Assembly (NCBI RefSeq): GCF_016406105.1
Contig: NZ_CP066308.1
Coordinates: 4,252,501-4,316,500 of the forward strand
Reading direction: 5' to 3'
Source: Brevibacillus composti
GTDB taxonomy: Bacteria > Bacillota > Bacilli > Brevibacillales > Brevibacillaceae
Length of the DNA stretch: 64,000 nt
Made by a program: the position numbers and the translations under genes. Below, one piece after another: positions 1-8,212 of the stretch. The notes below the pieces were generated by a model. That model searched no databases. It saw nothing but the letters and a program-made list of their open reading frames with translations, and was not told the DNA's origin. Every line of letters begins with the position of its first letter. Position 1 is the first letter of the stretch.

Positions 1-1197
1 CGGTTTAGCGTACTCCAGCTGCTTGACCGCTACTTGGAAGTTCGGCTCTTTCTCATAAGCCTTTTTCATCTCATCGGAGTCCACGGCTGCTTTCGTTACA
101 GGCATATACCCGGTCTCCAGGGACCACGGGATGGTTTGTTTCGTGTCTGTCATCCATTCTATGAATTCCCAGGCAGCTTTTTTCTCTTCATCGGAAGACT
201 TGGCCAGCATCACCAGATTGGCTCCCCCGGTAGGGGCTCCATAGCTCTTGTTGGCCGGGAGAAAGGCTGTACCCATGTCGAACTTGGCCGCTTCCTTCAA
301 TCCGCGCAGATCTCCGGTCGACGTAAAGATCATGGCTACCTGCTGGTTGATGAAATCCTGCTTGGCGACATCCCAGGCATTGTACTTCTCGCCGGGAGGT
401 GCCTTCATTATGCCCTCTTCCAGCATGCTCGTCCAGAAGGCCAGTGGAGCTTTTCCGTACTCTTCGGAAATCAGCAGGCTTTTGCCGTCTTCGCTCAGGA
501 TATTTCCCCCGCTCTGGAAGACCAGCGCTTCGTAAAACCAGATGTCAATCGGCGTGGAGAATCCGTAGGTTTTCGTCTTGTCTCCCTCTTTTTTCGTCAG
601 CGCTTGGGAGAACTGGCGCAGCTCTTCCCAGCTTTTCGGCCCTTCCGGATCAAGTCCTGCCGCTTTCAGCAGATCCCGGTTCAGATACAGCAGCGGGGTC
701 GAGCGGTTAAACGGAATGGCGTACAGCTTTTCCTTCCAGTAGGAGTTGCCCATCAAACCGGGAATGTACTTGTCTTCCGCGCCTTTCGCGTATTCGCCCA
801 GATCCTGCAAGACTTTTGCCTCCGCAAAAGCGCCGATCGAACCTACCTCCACCATCGTCACATCAGGCTGGTTCCCTGCGGATACGGCGGCCAGCACCTT
901 GGCATGGTTTTCGTAGTAGCTGCCCTGATAGGATGGTTTCACGACGATGTGCTTGTGGGACTCGTTGAATTCCTTTACCATCTTCTCGATCATTTCGCCG
1001 TTGCGGCCGCCGAGGGCGTACCAGAAATCGATTTCGACCGGCTTCGCATCAGCCGCCTGGGACTGGGGCTGGGAGGCAGAACCGCCCGCACCGCTTGCCT
1101 GTCCGCCTGCCCCCTGTTGATTGCCGGTGCCGCATCCAGCGAGCACAGCCGTCAGACCCAATACACATGCCATCATCGATATACGAACTTTTTTCAC
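1..1197 (-). CDS. ugpB: Glycerol-3-phosphate-type ABC transporter substrate-binding lipoprotein (3' end outside window)
   Basis: Extracytoplasmic solute-binding lipoprotein that should deliver sn-glycerol-3-phosphate or its diesters to the adjacent permease. The GTG start at 1197 follows an AGGAGG site. The product opens with a short basic stretch, a hydrophobic segment and a lipobox ending LAGC (Cys about residue 22), then a Gly/Gln/Ser-rich linker. The mature part reads like a family 1 sugar-type binding protein (IDFWYALGG near its start, then NQPDVTMVEVG and NRSTPLLYLN). The frame is open to base 1, so roughly the last few dozen residues are missing. It is the last visible gene of the glpP-HAD-ugpC-ugpA-ugpE-ugpB operon. 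The substrate is inferred from GlpP in the same operon; a generic sugar binder is the alternative. Confidence 0.85.
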   Translation of the reverse strand, partial: MKKVRISMMACVLGLTAVLAGCGTGNQQGAGGQASGAGGSASQPQSQAADAKPVEIDFWYALGGRNGEMIEKMVKEFNESHKHIVVKPSYQGSYYENHAKVLAAVSAGNQPDVTMVEVGSIGAFAEAKVLQDLGEYAKGAEDKYIPGLMGNSYWKEKLYAIPFNRSTPLLYLNRDLLKAAGLDPEGPKSWEELRQFSQALTKKEGDKTKTYGFSTPIDIWFYEALVFQSGGNILSEDGKSLLISEEYGKAPLAFWTSMLEEGIMKAPPGEKYNAWDVAKQDFINQQVAMIFTSTGDLRGLKEAAKFDMGTAFLPANKSYGAPTGGANLVMLAKSSDEEKKAAWEFIEWMTDTKQTIPWSLETGYMPVTKAAVDSDEMKKAYEKEPNFQVAVKQLEYAKP

Positions 1198-1241
1198 CGC
1201 AAATGCCTCCTTTTATTATCAGAGAAAACATGCTCTCCGGA

Positions 1242-2069
1242 TTACTTGGATTGGTAGACAAACGCGCGGATGATATGCCGCTGCGCGAAAAAGAATATGG
1301 CGAGAATCGGCAGGACGAGAATCATGTTGCCCGCCATGATCACATTCCACAGCTTGCCGCCTTCTACCGCCTTGAGCATGGAGATGCCGATAGGCAGCGT
1401 TCTGACCTCCGCGCTGTTGGTCATGATCAGCGGCCAGAAATAGTCATTCCAGTGGTAGATGAAGCTGAACAGGCCAAAAGTGACAAGCACTGGCTTGGCC
1501 ATCGGCACCATGATCGTCCACATGATCTTCCATTCCGAGGCGTTGTCGAGCCGGGCCGCTTCGATGATTTCATCCGGGACCTGCATGAATGACTGGCGCA
1601 AGAGAAAGATGCCAAACGCGCTCGCCCCATACGGGAGGATCAAGGCCCACAGGGTATTGACCAGCCCCCAGTGGCTGAGTTCCACATAGACGGGGAGAAA
1701 AATGACCTGCGCGGGGATCATCAGGGCGATCAGGGTGAGGCCAAACAGCGCCTCTCTGCCGCGAAAGCGATAGCGGGCAAAGGCATACGCCGCCGGCACT
1801 CCGGTCAATAGCTGGAGGACGAGAATCCCTGCCGCCACGAGAAAGCTGTTCCATACATAGGTGAGAAACGGTCCCGATCTCCAGGCGGTCTCGAAATTTT
1901 CAAACTGCCAGGACTCCGGCCACCAGGTCGGCGGGAATTGGTAGACCTCCGGCATGGTTTTAAATGCCGTCAAAAACATCCAGAGAAACGGAAACACAAA
2001 GGCCAGCGCCACTGCCGCAAGCAGCAGCCACTCCACGGCTTTCCAGGCCTTGATGCCGATTCGTTGCAT
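1242..2069 (-). CDS. ugpE: ABC transporter permease, UgpE type
   Basis: Inner-membrane permease of the glycerol-3-phosphate-type importer, 275 residues with six predicted membrane segments. The cytoplasmic EAA loop is visible (EAARLDNASEWKIMWTIMVP). I place the start at the ATG at 2069, which has AAAGGAGG about nine bases upstream; a GTG at 2090 lies in frame but the ribosome site would then sit inside the gene. It follows ugpA by about 60 bases and precedes ugpB by about 45, so it belongs to the same transcript. It pairs with UgpA (2131-3087) as a heterodimer. Confidence 0.9.
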   Translation of the reverse strand: MQRIGIKAWKAVEWLLLAAVALAFVFPFLWMFLTAFKTMPEVYQFPPTWWPESWQFENFETAWRSGPFLTYVWNSFLVAAGILVLQLLTGVPAAYAFARYRFRGREALFGLTLIALMIPAQVIFLPVYVELSHWGLVNTLWALILPYGASAFGIFLLRQSFMQVPDEIIEAARLDNASEWKIMWTIMVPMAKPVLVTFGLFSFIYHWNDYFWPLIMTNSAEVRTLPIGISMLKAVEGGKLWNVIMAGNMILVLPILAIFFFAQRHIIRAFVYQSK

Positions 2070-2130
2070 CCCGATCCGCCTCCTTTCCACTCTTCATCCT
2101 TTTTGCTGCGATGCTGCCTCAATCCGATGA

Positions 2131-3087
2131 CTACCGGTAGTGAACGCGCTTCTCCATCACCCGAAAGTGGATCAGCGTGAGCAGACCGACCAGTCCGAGC
2201 AGGATGACAGAAGCTGCCGAGGCAATGCCCCCGTTGTAAAAGTCCATGCCCTGCTCATAGATGTAGAAGACCAGCATGTTGGTGCTGTTGACCGGTCCCC
2301 CCTGCGTCATGATGTAGATGGTGTCGAATACCTGAAACGACGAGATCGTGTTGATGACGAGCAAAAAGAAGATCGTCGGCGACAGCATCGGGATCGTGAT
2401 CCGCGACAGTGTCCGCCACCAGGGGGAGCGGTCCAGCGAAGCCGCTTCGTAGATGTCCCGCGGAATGCTCTGCAGCCCGGCAATAAAGACGATCGTATTG
2501 TAGCCGACCCCTTTCCAGACGCTGACCAGGATCAGGGACAAGAGTGCGCTCTTGGTGTCAGACAGCCACGTGTAGCCCGGCAGGCCGAAAAACTCCAGAA
2601 CGGCATTGAGCAAGCCGTACTGCGGATCCATGAGCCACATCCAGAGCATCGCCACGGAGACCAGCGAGATGATGTGGGGGCTGAAAACAGCCGCCTGTAT
2701 CAGTCCGTAAATCCGGGCCTTCCGGTTCAGCCAGAGGGCCAGGAAAAAGGACAAGCTGATCCCCAGCGCCACCGTGCTGAGCGTGTAGACCACGGTCGTG
2801 CCCAGCACCTGCCGGAAATCGCTGTCCTGCAGGATCTCCGCGAAGTTGGCCAATCCGACCCATTCGATCTCCTCCAGATTGAGCAGGGACCAGTCAAAAA
2901 ACGACAGGTAGATTACATAGGCGATGGGAAAGAAGAAAAAGACAGCGAAAAAAGCAAGGGCCGGTGTGACATAGAGATACGGCCGGATCCGCTCAAGCCA
3001 CTCAGCCAGACCGTATCGCGCTTCCGTCCGCGTAACCGCTGGCCCGTCAGCGGCGGGCAGTTCTTGAGCAGCAGCTGCTTTTCTCAT
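2131..3087 (-). CDS. ugpA: ABC transporter permease, UgpA type
   Basis: Second permease subunit of the importer, 318 residues. A cytoplasmic N-terminal tail of about 35 residues is followed by six membrane segments. The EAA motif that docks the ATPase is present (EAASLDRSPWWRTLSRITIP). Its ATG overlaps the ugpC stop codon in an ATGA arrangement, implying translational coupling to the ATPase gene. Assignment to the Ugp rather than another sugar family rests on the operon context with GlpP. Confidence 0.9.
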   Translation of the reverse strand: MRKAAAAQELPAADGPAVTRTEARYGLAEWLERIRPYLYVTPALAFFAVFFFFPIAYVIYLSFFDWSLLNLEEIEWVGLANFAEILQDSDFRQVLGTTVVYTLSTVALGISLSFFLALWLNRKARIYGLIQAAVFSPHIISLVSVAMLWMWLMDPQYGLLNAVLEFFGLPGYTWLSDTKSALLSLILVSVWKGVGYNTIVFIAGLQSIPRDIYEAASLDRSPWWRTLSRITIPMLSPTIFFLLVINTISSFQVFDTIYIMTQGGPVNSTNMLVFYIYEQGMDFYNGGIASAASVILLGLVGLLTLIHFRVMEKRVHYR

Positions 3088-4253
3088 CCAACCACTCCTT
3101 TGGCCAGGGCGGGCTCGGGCGAGCTGCCCGGCGAGTGCGAACCTTTGCCTGGCGTAAAGCCGGATGCTGGCTCATTCGCCCCTCTATCGGGTGTCTGCTG
3201 ACTGTTACCTGATTGCCGCAAGCGATTTTCCGCCCGTCTCACCCGTCTTCCCGTGGTCCGGTCAAAGACGTAGAGACTGCTCCGCGGCACCGTCACCATC
3301 ACCGGTGTACCGCTGTCCATTAAGGTGTCCACAGCGGTCTTGACCACGATGCGTCCCTTCTTGGTTTCCACATGGTAAAGCGCATCCGAACCGAGAATCT
3401 CCCGGGAATGGATTCGGCCGGGAAGGAGCAGTTCATCCAAGGTCGATGCGGATACAGCATCCGCATGACAGAGATGCGCTTTCTCCGGGCGGAACCCCCA
3501 CTGCTCCTGTCCGTCTCCATCGGCGGGGATGATATTCATCGGCGGAGAGCCGATAAACTGGGCGACGAACAGGTTCTCCGGCTCCAGATACAATTCCATC
3601 GGCGCCGCCACCTGCATGATTTGGCCCTCGTTCATCACCACGATCTGATCCCCCATCGTCATCGCTTCCACCTGGTCATGGGTGACGTAGATAAAGGTGC
3701 TCCCCAACTGCTTGTGCAGGCTGGTCAGTTCGACCCGCATCTGGTTGCGCAGCTTGGCGTCCAGATTGGAGAGCGGTTCGTCCATCAGGAACACCTGCGG
3801 TTTTTTCACCATCGCGCGGGCCAGGGCCACGCGCTGTCTCTGTCCGCCGGAGAGCTGGGCGGGCTTCCGCGTCAGGTACGGCGTCAGGCCGACGACTTCG
3901 GCTATTTCCCCGACCCGCTGCTGGCATTCCTTTTTCGAATATCCCCGGTTTCTGAGTCCGTAGGCGATATTGTCATAGACACTCATCGTCGGATAGAGAG
4001 CATAGTTTTGAAAAACCATTGCGACATCCCGTTTGCCCGGAGGCAGATGGGTAACCGGCTGCTCGCCGATCAAAATCTCCCCGCTCGTGGCCTCTTCCAG
4101 CCCGGCAATCATCCGGAGCGTCGTCGATTTCCCGCATCCCGACGGGCCGACCAGTACGGTAAAGGAGCCGTCGGGGACGACCAAATCCAGACCTTTGACC
4201 GCGTTCTGGCTCTGAAAAGCCTTGGTAATCTGCTTCAACACCACTTCCGCCAT
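3084..4253 (-). CDS. ugpC: ABC transporter ATPase, UgpC/MalK family
   Basis: Cytoplasmic ATPase that energises the UgpA/UgpE permease, 389 residues. Walker A GPSGCGKST (about residues 36-44), Q-loop, signature LSGGQRQRVALARAM, Walker B VFLMDEPLSNLD and the switch His (YVTHDQVEAMTMGD) are all intact. A C-terminal OB-type (TOBE) regulatory region follows. The last 50 or so residues are a Ser/Pro/Gly-rich tail (ANEPASGFTPGKGSHSPGSS) that normal UgpC/MalK proteins do not carry. It starts 3 bases after the HAD gene and overlaps ugpA by 4 bases. Confidence 0.92.
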   Translation of the reverse strand: MAEVVLKQITKAFQSQNAVKGLDLVVPDGSFTVLVGPSGCGKSTTLRMIAGLEEATSGEILIGEQPVTHLPPGKRDVAMVFQNYALYPTMSVYDNIAYGLRNRGYSKKECQQRVGEIAEVVGLTPYLTRKPAQLSGGQRQRVALARAMVKKPQVFLMDEPLSNLDAKLRNQMRVELTSLHKQLGSTFIYVTHDQVEAMTMGDQIVVMNEGQIMQVAAPMELYLEPENLFVAQFIGSPPMNIIPADGDGQEQWGFRPEKAHLCHADAVSASTLDELLLPGRIHSREILGSDALYHVETKKGRIVVKTAVDTLMDSGTPVMVTVPRSSLYVFDRTTGRRVRRAENRLRQSGNSQQTPDRGANEPASGFTPGKGSHSPGSSPEPALAKGVVG

Positions 4254-4256
4254 CCG

Positions 4257-4913
4257 TTACTCCCCTCCCTGGATCTTTACGGCCATCATCTCTTCCGCAA
4301 AGCGGCGAATATCGGCAAAGCGGTAATCGGGGACGGCATACTTCCACTCCATCGGTCCGTACCACTCCAGGACGACCGATTTGACTCCCGCTCCCACCGC
4401 TGCCAGGACGTCATACTGACTGTCTCCGATCATCAGCGCCTGTCCGGGCTCCATGCCGAGCAGCTGCAATGCCTTCGCGATCGGCTCCGCTGAGGGCTTG
4501 CCCCGCGAGACGTCATCGACAGCCACCACTACCTCGAACAGATCGGCGATTCCCGCCAGCTCCAGACCCGCTACGGCGAACTCCCGCTGTTTATTCGTCA
4601 CCACCGCCAGGCGAAAGCCCGCTGCCGACAGCTTTTCCAACTCCTCGCGAACATGGGGAAACAGGCGGGCATGCTCCTGGTGATGCGCACGGACATAGGA
4701 AAAGTAGCAGTCCATCACAGCTTTTCGGTCATAAGTCTTTTCCGCTGCCGAGGCCAAAAAGTCATCAAAGGACTCGCCAAAGCGATCTTCCAGGTCGGCG
4801 CGGCCAAATCGTCCCGGGGCAAACTGTTCCGCCGTGTAGACGACTGCGTCAATCACCGCCTCTTTGCTGTCCAACAGGGTCCCGTCCAGATCAAACAACA
4901 GGCATGGATACAT
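4257..4913 (-). CDS. HAD-superfamily hydrolase (PpaX / phosphoglycolate-phosphatase-like)
   Basis: Cytoplasmic phosphohydrolase of 218 residues, HAD subfamily IA. Motif I is DLDGTLLDS near residue 8, motif II is VTNK, motif III is the Lys of RGKPSAEP, and motif IV is MIGDSQYD. The ATG at 4913 is chosen because GGAAGGAG lies upstream and motif I follows at the usual distance; a longer in-frame start at 4982 would run back into glpP. Its start overlaps the end of glpP by 23 bases. Position in a glycerol-3-phosphate operon suggests it may dephosphorylate glycerol-3-phosphate or a related compound, but PpaX-like pyrophosphatase or phosphoglycolate phosphatase activity is equally possible from sequence. 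Confidence 0.85.
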   Translation of the reverse strand: MYPCLLFDLDGTLLDSKEAVIDAVVYTAEQFAPGRFGRADLEDRFGESFDDFLASAAEKTYDRKAVMDCYFSYVRAHHQEHARLFPHVREELEKLSAAGFRLAVVTNKQREFAVAGLELAGIADLFEVVVAVDDVSRGKPSAEPIAKALQLLGMEPGQALMIGDSQYDVLAAVGAGVKSVVLEWYGPMEWKYAVPDYRFADIRRFAEEMMAVKIQGGE

Positions 4914-5493
4914 CGGCCAGACACTCCTTCCATAATGGATAGCTTCCTGCTGAGACGGCCGCTGCCCCGAATTGCAGGGCATGCTCCATCTGCTCCCGCT
5001 TGCGGATCAGCCCGCCCGCGATGATCGGCGTCTCCCCCAGCTCCCGGGCGTACTCCGCGATCATCTCGGGGAGCAGCGCCGGCATCAGCTCGACCGCATC
5101 CGGCTTTGTCTCCTGAACCGACTGCAGACCCGACCGGAGCGCGTCACTGTCTACCAGGAAAAGCCGCTGGATCGTGAGCAGACCTTCTTTTTTGGCCAGC
5201 TTCACCAAGGTATTGCGCGTCGTCACGATGCCGTCCGGCCTGACGTAATGAGCGACGAAGGCGACGCCTTCCCGGTCGTAGCTGATCCCGCCGATTCGCT
5301 CCAGATGCAGAAAGACGGGGATGTCCCGGCTCTTGAACAGATCGACGTAGCGTTTGATGACCCCGATGTTGCCCGTCGAGAGCACCACCGCGCTGACCTG
5401 TGCCTCTGCCGCTTTCTCCAGAAATTTTGCCTCTTTGACGGATGCAATCATTTTGAATCGGTGAAGCCGTTGATAAAATTCTGCCTGATTCAC
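4891..5493 (-). CDS. glpP: Glycerol-3-phosphate responsive antiterminator GlpP
   Basis: RNA-binding antiterminator that, in Bacillus subtilis, binds glycerol-3-phosphate and the leader of glpD mRNA to prevent termination. The 200-residue product has the TIM-barrel-like GlpP fold signature: AVVLSTGNIG near the start, PVFLHLERIGGI, GIVTTRNTLVKLAKKEG, FLVDSDALRSG, PDAVELMPALLPE and PIIAGGLIRKREQ. The GTG start at 5493 is preceded by GGAGG at good spacing; the upstream extension of the frame crosses the leader terminator and is not coding. It is the first gene of the operon and lies directly behind a terminator hairpin (5519-5593), so autoregulation is likely. Confidence 0.93.
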   Translation of the reverse strand: MNQAEFYQRLHRFKMIASVKEAKFLEKAAEAQVSAVVLSTGNIGVIKRYVDLFKSRDIPVFLHLERIGGISYDREGVAFVAHYVRPDGIVTTRNTLVKLAKKEGLLTIQRLFLVDSDALRSGLQSVQETKPDAVELMPALLPEMIAEYARELGETPIIAGGLIRKREQMEHALQFGAAAVSAGSYPLWKECLADVSMPVV

Positions 5494-5518
5494 GTCGGCC
5501 TGCCTCCTTTTCCAAAAC

Positions 5519-5593
5519 CAAAAAACCCCATGCGACAAGACAATTGCCAAAGACTTCAGGATGAAAGTGCTTGGTAATGAATGTCGGGGGTTT
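5519..5593 (-). terminator. Leader terminator/attenuator upstream of glpP
   Basis: On the minus strand a two-tier hairpin forms: outer arms ACCCC and CGACA pair with TGTCG and GGGGT (5525-5537 with 5582-5591). An inner stem pairs the CCAAG..ACTT segment with AAGT..TTTGG. Six U residues follow directly. It ends about 26 bases before the glpP GTG and just before its ribosome site. Known GlpP targets are leader terminators of this kind, so this is a candidate GlpP site controlling the whole operon. Confidence 0.7.
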
Positions 5594-5663
5594 CTCCAGG
5601 GCTCCAACCGAAAACGATTCACTTGTTAGTTCGTATGATAAGGCACTCGAGTTAAGAGAACGT

Positions 5664-5682
5664 GAACATTCCATTAATGTTC
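5664..5682. promoter_or_regulatory. Perfect 7-bp dyad upstream of the glpP leader
   Basis: GAACATT and AATGTTC arms are separated by 5 bases, about 70 bases upstream of the leader terminator. This is a plausible operator in the promoter region of the glpP-ugp operon. It does not match the catabolite-response element well, and I could not place a convincing -35/-10 pair around it. Confidence 0.4.
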
Positions 5683-5749
5683 TGAAATGTCTCTGTAAAT
5701 TCCCAGGCACGAGGCTGCGGGGAGATGAAGCATATTTCCTCGCGAATAC

Positions 5750-5776
5750 AAAAAAGCACACCCCTCTTGGGTGTGC
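5750..5776 (-). terminator. Terminator of the S-box operon
   Basis: Eight-base-pair hairpin (GCACACCC / GGGTGTGC, 5-base loop) followed on the minus strand by six U residues. It lies about 40 bases after the nucleoside phosphorylase stop and separates that operon from glpP. Confidence 0.88.
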
Positions 5777-5816
5777 CCGATGTATGAATGCTGTTCTCCC
5801 AGCCAAAACAGCCAGA

Positions 5817-6542
5817 TCAGATCGATACAGCCGCGACCGCATCCAAAGCGATCTTCGCCTCCGCCTCAATCGCTTTTTGCGTCGTCTCGGTATGCGGGTC
5901 GTAGGTCTCCAGCAGGTCGGCATCCGCGTAGCCGTCAATCGCCAGAATCGATCCGGCCTTCATGCCTCGCAAAGCCGATATGACGAAGAGCGCCGAGTTT
6001 TCCATCTCTACGGCCAGGACGCCTGCTTTTTGATACAGCTTATGCGGAAATTCCACGACGCCGTTGTAAAACATGTCCATCGTCAGGGTAATGCCCTCCG
6101 CCACATAGAGGCCTGTCCGGCGCTCTTCTGCCGCCTTGACCAGAGCATTCACCACATGGCGGTCCGCCAGTGCCGGGAATCCGGGAGGAACCAGCTGACT
6201 GGTCAGTCCATCCTGACGTACGGCCGCCGTGCTGATCACCAGACTGCCCGGCTCGATTTCCTTTTGGTAAGAACCGGCCGTTCCTATACGGATGATGGTT
6301 TTTACCCCGCCCTTGGCCAGTTCCTCAAAGCAGACGGCTGCGCCCGGCGAACCGACGCCATGGCTGACCACCGCTACCTCGATGCCGTTCCACTTTCCTT
6401 TGTAGCTGTGGTATTCGCGGTTTTCCCCGATCAGAGTGTGCTCCGCAAGCAGAGAGGCGATCCGCCCCGCGCGTTTCGGGTCTCCGCACACGATCACCCG
6501 TTCCGGCAGTTGGGCCGGGTCAATTTTTAGATTCGGCAGCAT
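5817..6542 (-). CDS. Nucleoside phosphorylase (PNP/uridine phosphorylase superfamily)
   Basis: Cytoplasmic enzyme of 241 residues expected to cleave nucleosides with phosphate to base and ribose-1-phosphate. Family marks are VIVCGDPKRAGRIASLL near the N-terminus (phosphate-binding Gly-Asp and Arg), SHGVGSPGAAVCFEEL, RIGTAGS and the ribose-binding VEMENSALF. The ATG at 6542 has AGGAG upstream and begins one base after the stop of the molybdoenzyme gene. It is the last gene before the terminator at 5750-5776. The exact base specificity cannot be read from sequence. Because the operon is under a SAM riboswitch, 5'-methylthioadenosine or another sulfur nucleoside is an attractive but unproven substrate. 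Confidence 0.85.
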   Translation of the reverse strand: MLPNLKIDPAQLPERVIVCGDPKRAGRIASLLAEHTLIGENREYHSYKGKWNGIEVAVVSHGVGSPGAAVCFEELAKGGVKTIIRIGTAGSYQKEIEPGSLVISTAAVRQDGLTSQLVPPGFPALADRHVVNALVKAAEERRTGLYVAEGITLTMDMFYNGVVEFPHKLYQKAGVLAVEMENSALFVISALRGMKAGSILAIDGYADADLLETYDPHTETTQKAIEAEAKIALDAVAAVSI

Positions 6543-6543
6543 T

Positions 6544-7206
6544 TTAATCAAACTCCTTTTTCTCCCACTCATCTTCCGGGATCGGCAGGGCTTCGCCGGA
6601 GAACCGCTCCTCGCGGAAAGGATCTCCGTTCAGGTGAAAGCCGTTTTGCTCCCAAAAGCCGGGCTTGTTTTCGGTCATAAATTCAATGCCTCGCAGCCAT
6701 TTCACGCTTTTCCAAAAATAGAGGTGGGGGACGATCAGCCGCAGCGGCCACCCGTGCTTGTCAGTCAGCGGCTCCCCGTCAAAGGAGTGGGCCAAGAGGA
6801 CATCATCCCGATCCAGATCGGACAGCGCGAGATTTGCCGTGTACCCGTGGTCGCCGTGCAGCATCACGTAGCTGCCCTTCGGCACCACGCCCGCAGCCGC
6901 GAGGAAATCACGGAAGCGCACTCCTTCAAACCGGTTGTCGAAGCGCGACCAGCGGGTGACGCAATGGATGTCGCAGGTGAGGGCGCTCTGCGGCATCGCC
7001 AGCAGGTCGTCATAGCGCAGGGTCACTTCCTGTTCCACTTCACCATATACCCGCAGCGTCCAGGTCTTCAGGTCGTAGACCGGCACCTCCCCCTCGTGCA
7101 AAATCGGAAAGCGCTCCGTGAGCACCTGGCCCGGCGGCAGCCTTTTGGCCAGGGCGGGGTCGACAGCGGGCACCTTCATGCGTTTGATTCGATCCGCTTT
7201 ATTCAT
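6544..7206 (-). CDS. Sulfite-oxidase-like molybdopterin oxidoreductase
   Basis: Molybdopterin-domain protein of 220 residues of the sulfite oxidase/MsrP superfamily. The molybdenum-ligand region reads CDIHCVTRWSRFD, and the conserved HGDHGYTANL and HGWPLRLIVPHLYFWKSVKWLRG blocks are present. No signal peptide or Tat motif is visible, so a cytoplasmic location is likely. Homologues such as B. subtilis YuiH are uncharacterised; MsrP relatives reduce methionine sulfoxide. It lies 82 bases after the second permease gene with no terminator visible and one base before the phosphorylase gene, so it is probably co-transcribed under the S-box. A sulfur-linked role fits but is inference. Confidence 0.88.
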   Translation of the reverse strand: MNKADRIKRMKVPAVDPALAKRLPPGQVLTERFPILHEGEVPVYDLKTWTLRVYGEVEQEVTLRYDDLLAMPQSALTCDIHCVTRWSRFDNRFEGVRFRDFLAAAGVVPKGSYVMLHGDHGYTANLALSDLDRDDVLLAHSFDGEPLTDKHGWPLRLIVPHLYFWKSVKWLRGIEFMTENKPGFWEQNGFHLNGDPFREERFSGEALPIPEDEWEKKEFD

Positions 7207-7288
7207 CTCGATCTCTCCTCTCCTGACATGTCAAAACGGTTTCCGCTCTTATGCGCGGTTTATTCTGCCCATCGCGTGCTTTGCTCTC

Positions 7289-8212
7289 CTACCGCGTGCT
7301 TTGCTGGCCGGAGGCAGTCGAGGCTCCTTTGTCCTTGAGGAAGAACATCGCCAGAATCGTCAGCACGTACGGCAGCATGGCCGTGAACTGGGTCGGCAGG
7401 GAAAGGCCCTGCAGACGAATACTGAGTGCATCCATCAGTCCAAACAGGAAGCTGGAGGCCACGATTCCCAGCGGATGAGACTGCCCCAGCATCATCGCCA
7501 CCAGTGCGATAAAACCGCGTCCCGCCGTCATGCCCTCAGAAAACATGGTCACCTGTCCCAACGAGAGCTGCGCTCCGGCCATCCCGCAGAGGACGCCGCA
7601 GACCACGATTGCCAGCACTTGCAGGCGAGTGGCTTTGAGGCCAATGCTGCGGGCTGCCGTATGGTTCATTCCGACCGCCAGCACGCGGAAGCCGGTCACC
7701 GTTCGGGTAAAAAAGAGGTGCAGCAATATGGCCGCCACAAACGCGATGTAGACCAGCGGTGAATGTCCCGACAGCACATCGCCCAGCACCGGAATATCGC
7801 CGATCACCGGCAGCTGCCATTTGGGAAGGCCCGCCATATCCTTGTCGTAGAACGCCCCTTTTACATCAAAGATGGCCCGGAGCGCGAACGTCGTCAGTCC
7901 CAAGGCGAGAAAGTTGATCGCCACCCCGACGACGATCTCGTTGGCCCGCAGGCCGATCGTCATATAGGCGAACAAGAGCGAAAACAGCACGGTGACGGCT
8001 GCCGCAAACAGCACCGCCAACAGCAGGCTGCCGGTAAAATGATTGCCCACGATGGCGGAGAATGCACCTACCAGAATCAAGCCTTCCAGACCGACATTGA
8101 AGATGCCGACGCGCGAGCACAGCGCCCCGCCCAGGGCCGCAAGCAGGATCGGCGTCACCATCCGCACGGTCGAACTGATGAGGGACCAATCCAGCAAATC
8201 AAGCAGCGCCAT
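7289..8212 (-). CDS. nupQ: Nucleoside ABC transporter permease, NupQ/YufQ type
   Basis: Permease of 307 residues with about eight to nine hydrophobic segments and the BPD_transp_2 pattern (SRVGIFNVGLEGLILVGAF; GLRANEIVVGVAINFLALG). It pairs with NupP and the ATPase NupO as in the B. subtilis guanosine importer. ATG at 8212 follows AGGAGG and overlaps the nupP end by 14 bases. The symbol reflects family resemblance only; the actual substrate may differ because of S-box control. Confidence 0.88.
   Translation of the reverse strand: MALLDLLDWSLISSTVRMVTPILLAALGGALCSRVGIFNVGLEGLILVGAFSAIVGNHFTGSLLLAVLFAAAVTVLFSLLFAYMTIGLRANEIVVGVAINFLALGLTTFALRAIFDVKGAFYDKDMAGLPKWQLPVIGDIPVLGDVLSGHSPLVYIAFVAAILLHLFFTRTVTGFRVLAVGMNHTAARSIGLKATRLQVLAIVVCGVLCGMAGAQLSLGQVTMFSEGMTAGRGFIALVAMMLGQSHPLGIVASSFLFGLMDALSIRLQGLSLPTQFTAMLPYVLTILAMFFLKDKGASTASGQQSTR

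Noticed and set aside
34..1257. Plus-strand frame of 407 codons at the left edge
   Set aside because: Antisense of ugpB, which has a lipobox and binding-protein blocks.
7275..7310. Direct repeat CGCGTGCTTTGCT near the end of nupQ, considered as a mobile-element scar
   Set aside because: Only two short copies at the gene end, no inverted repeats or transposase; likely a local duplication.
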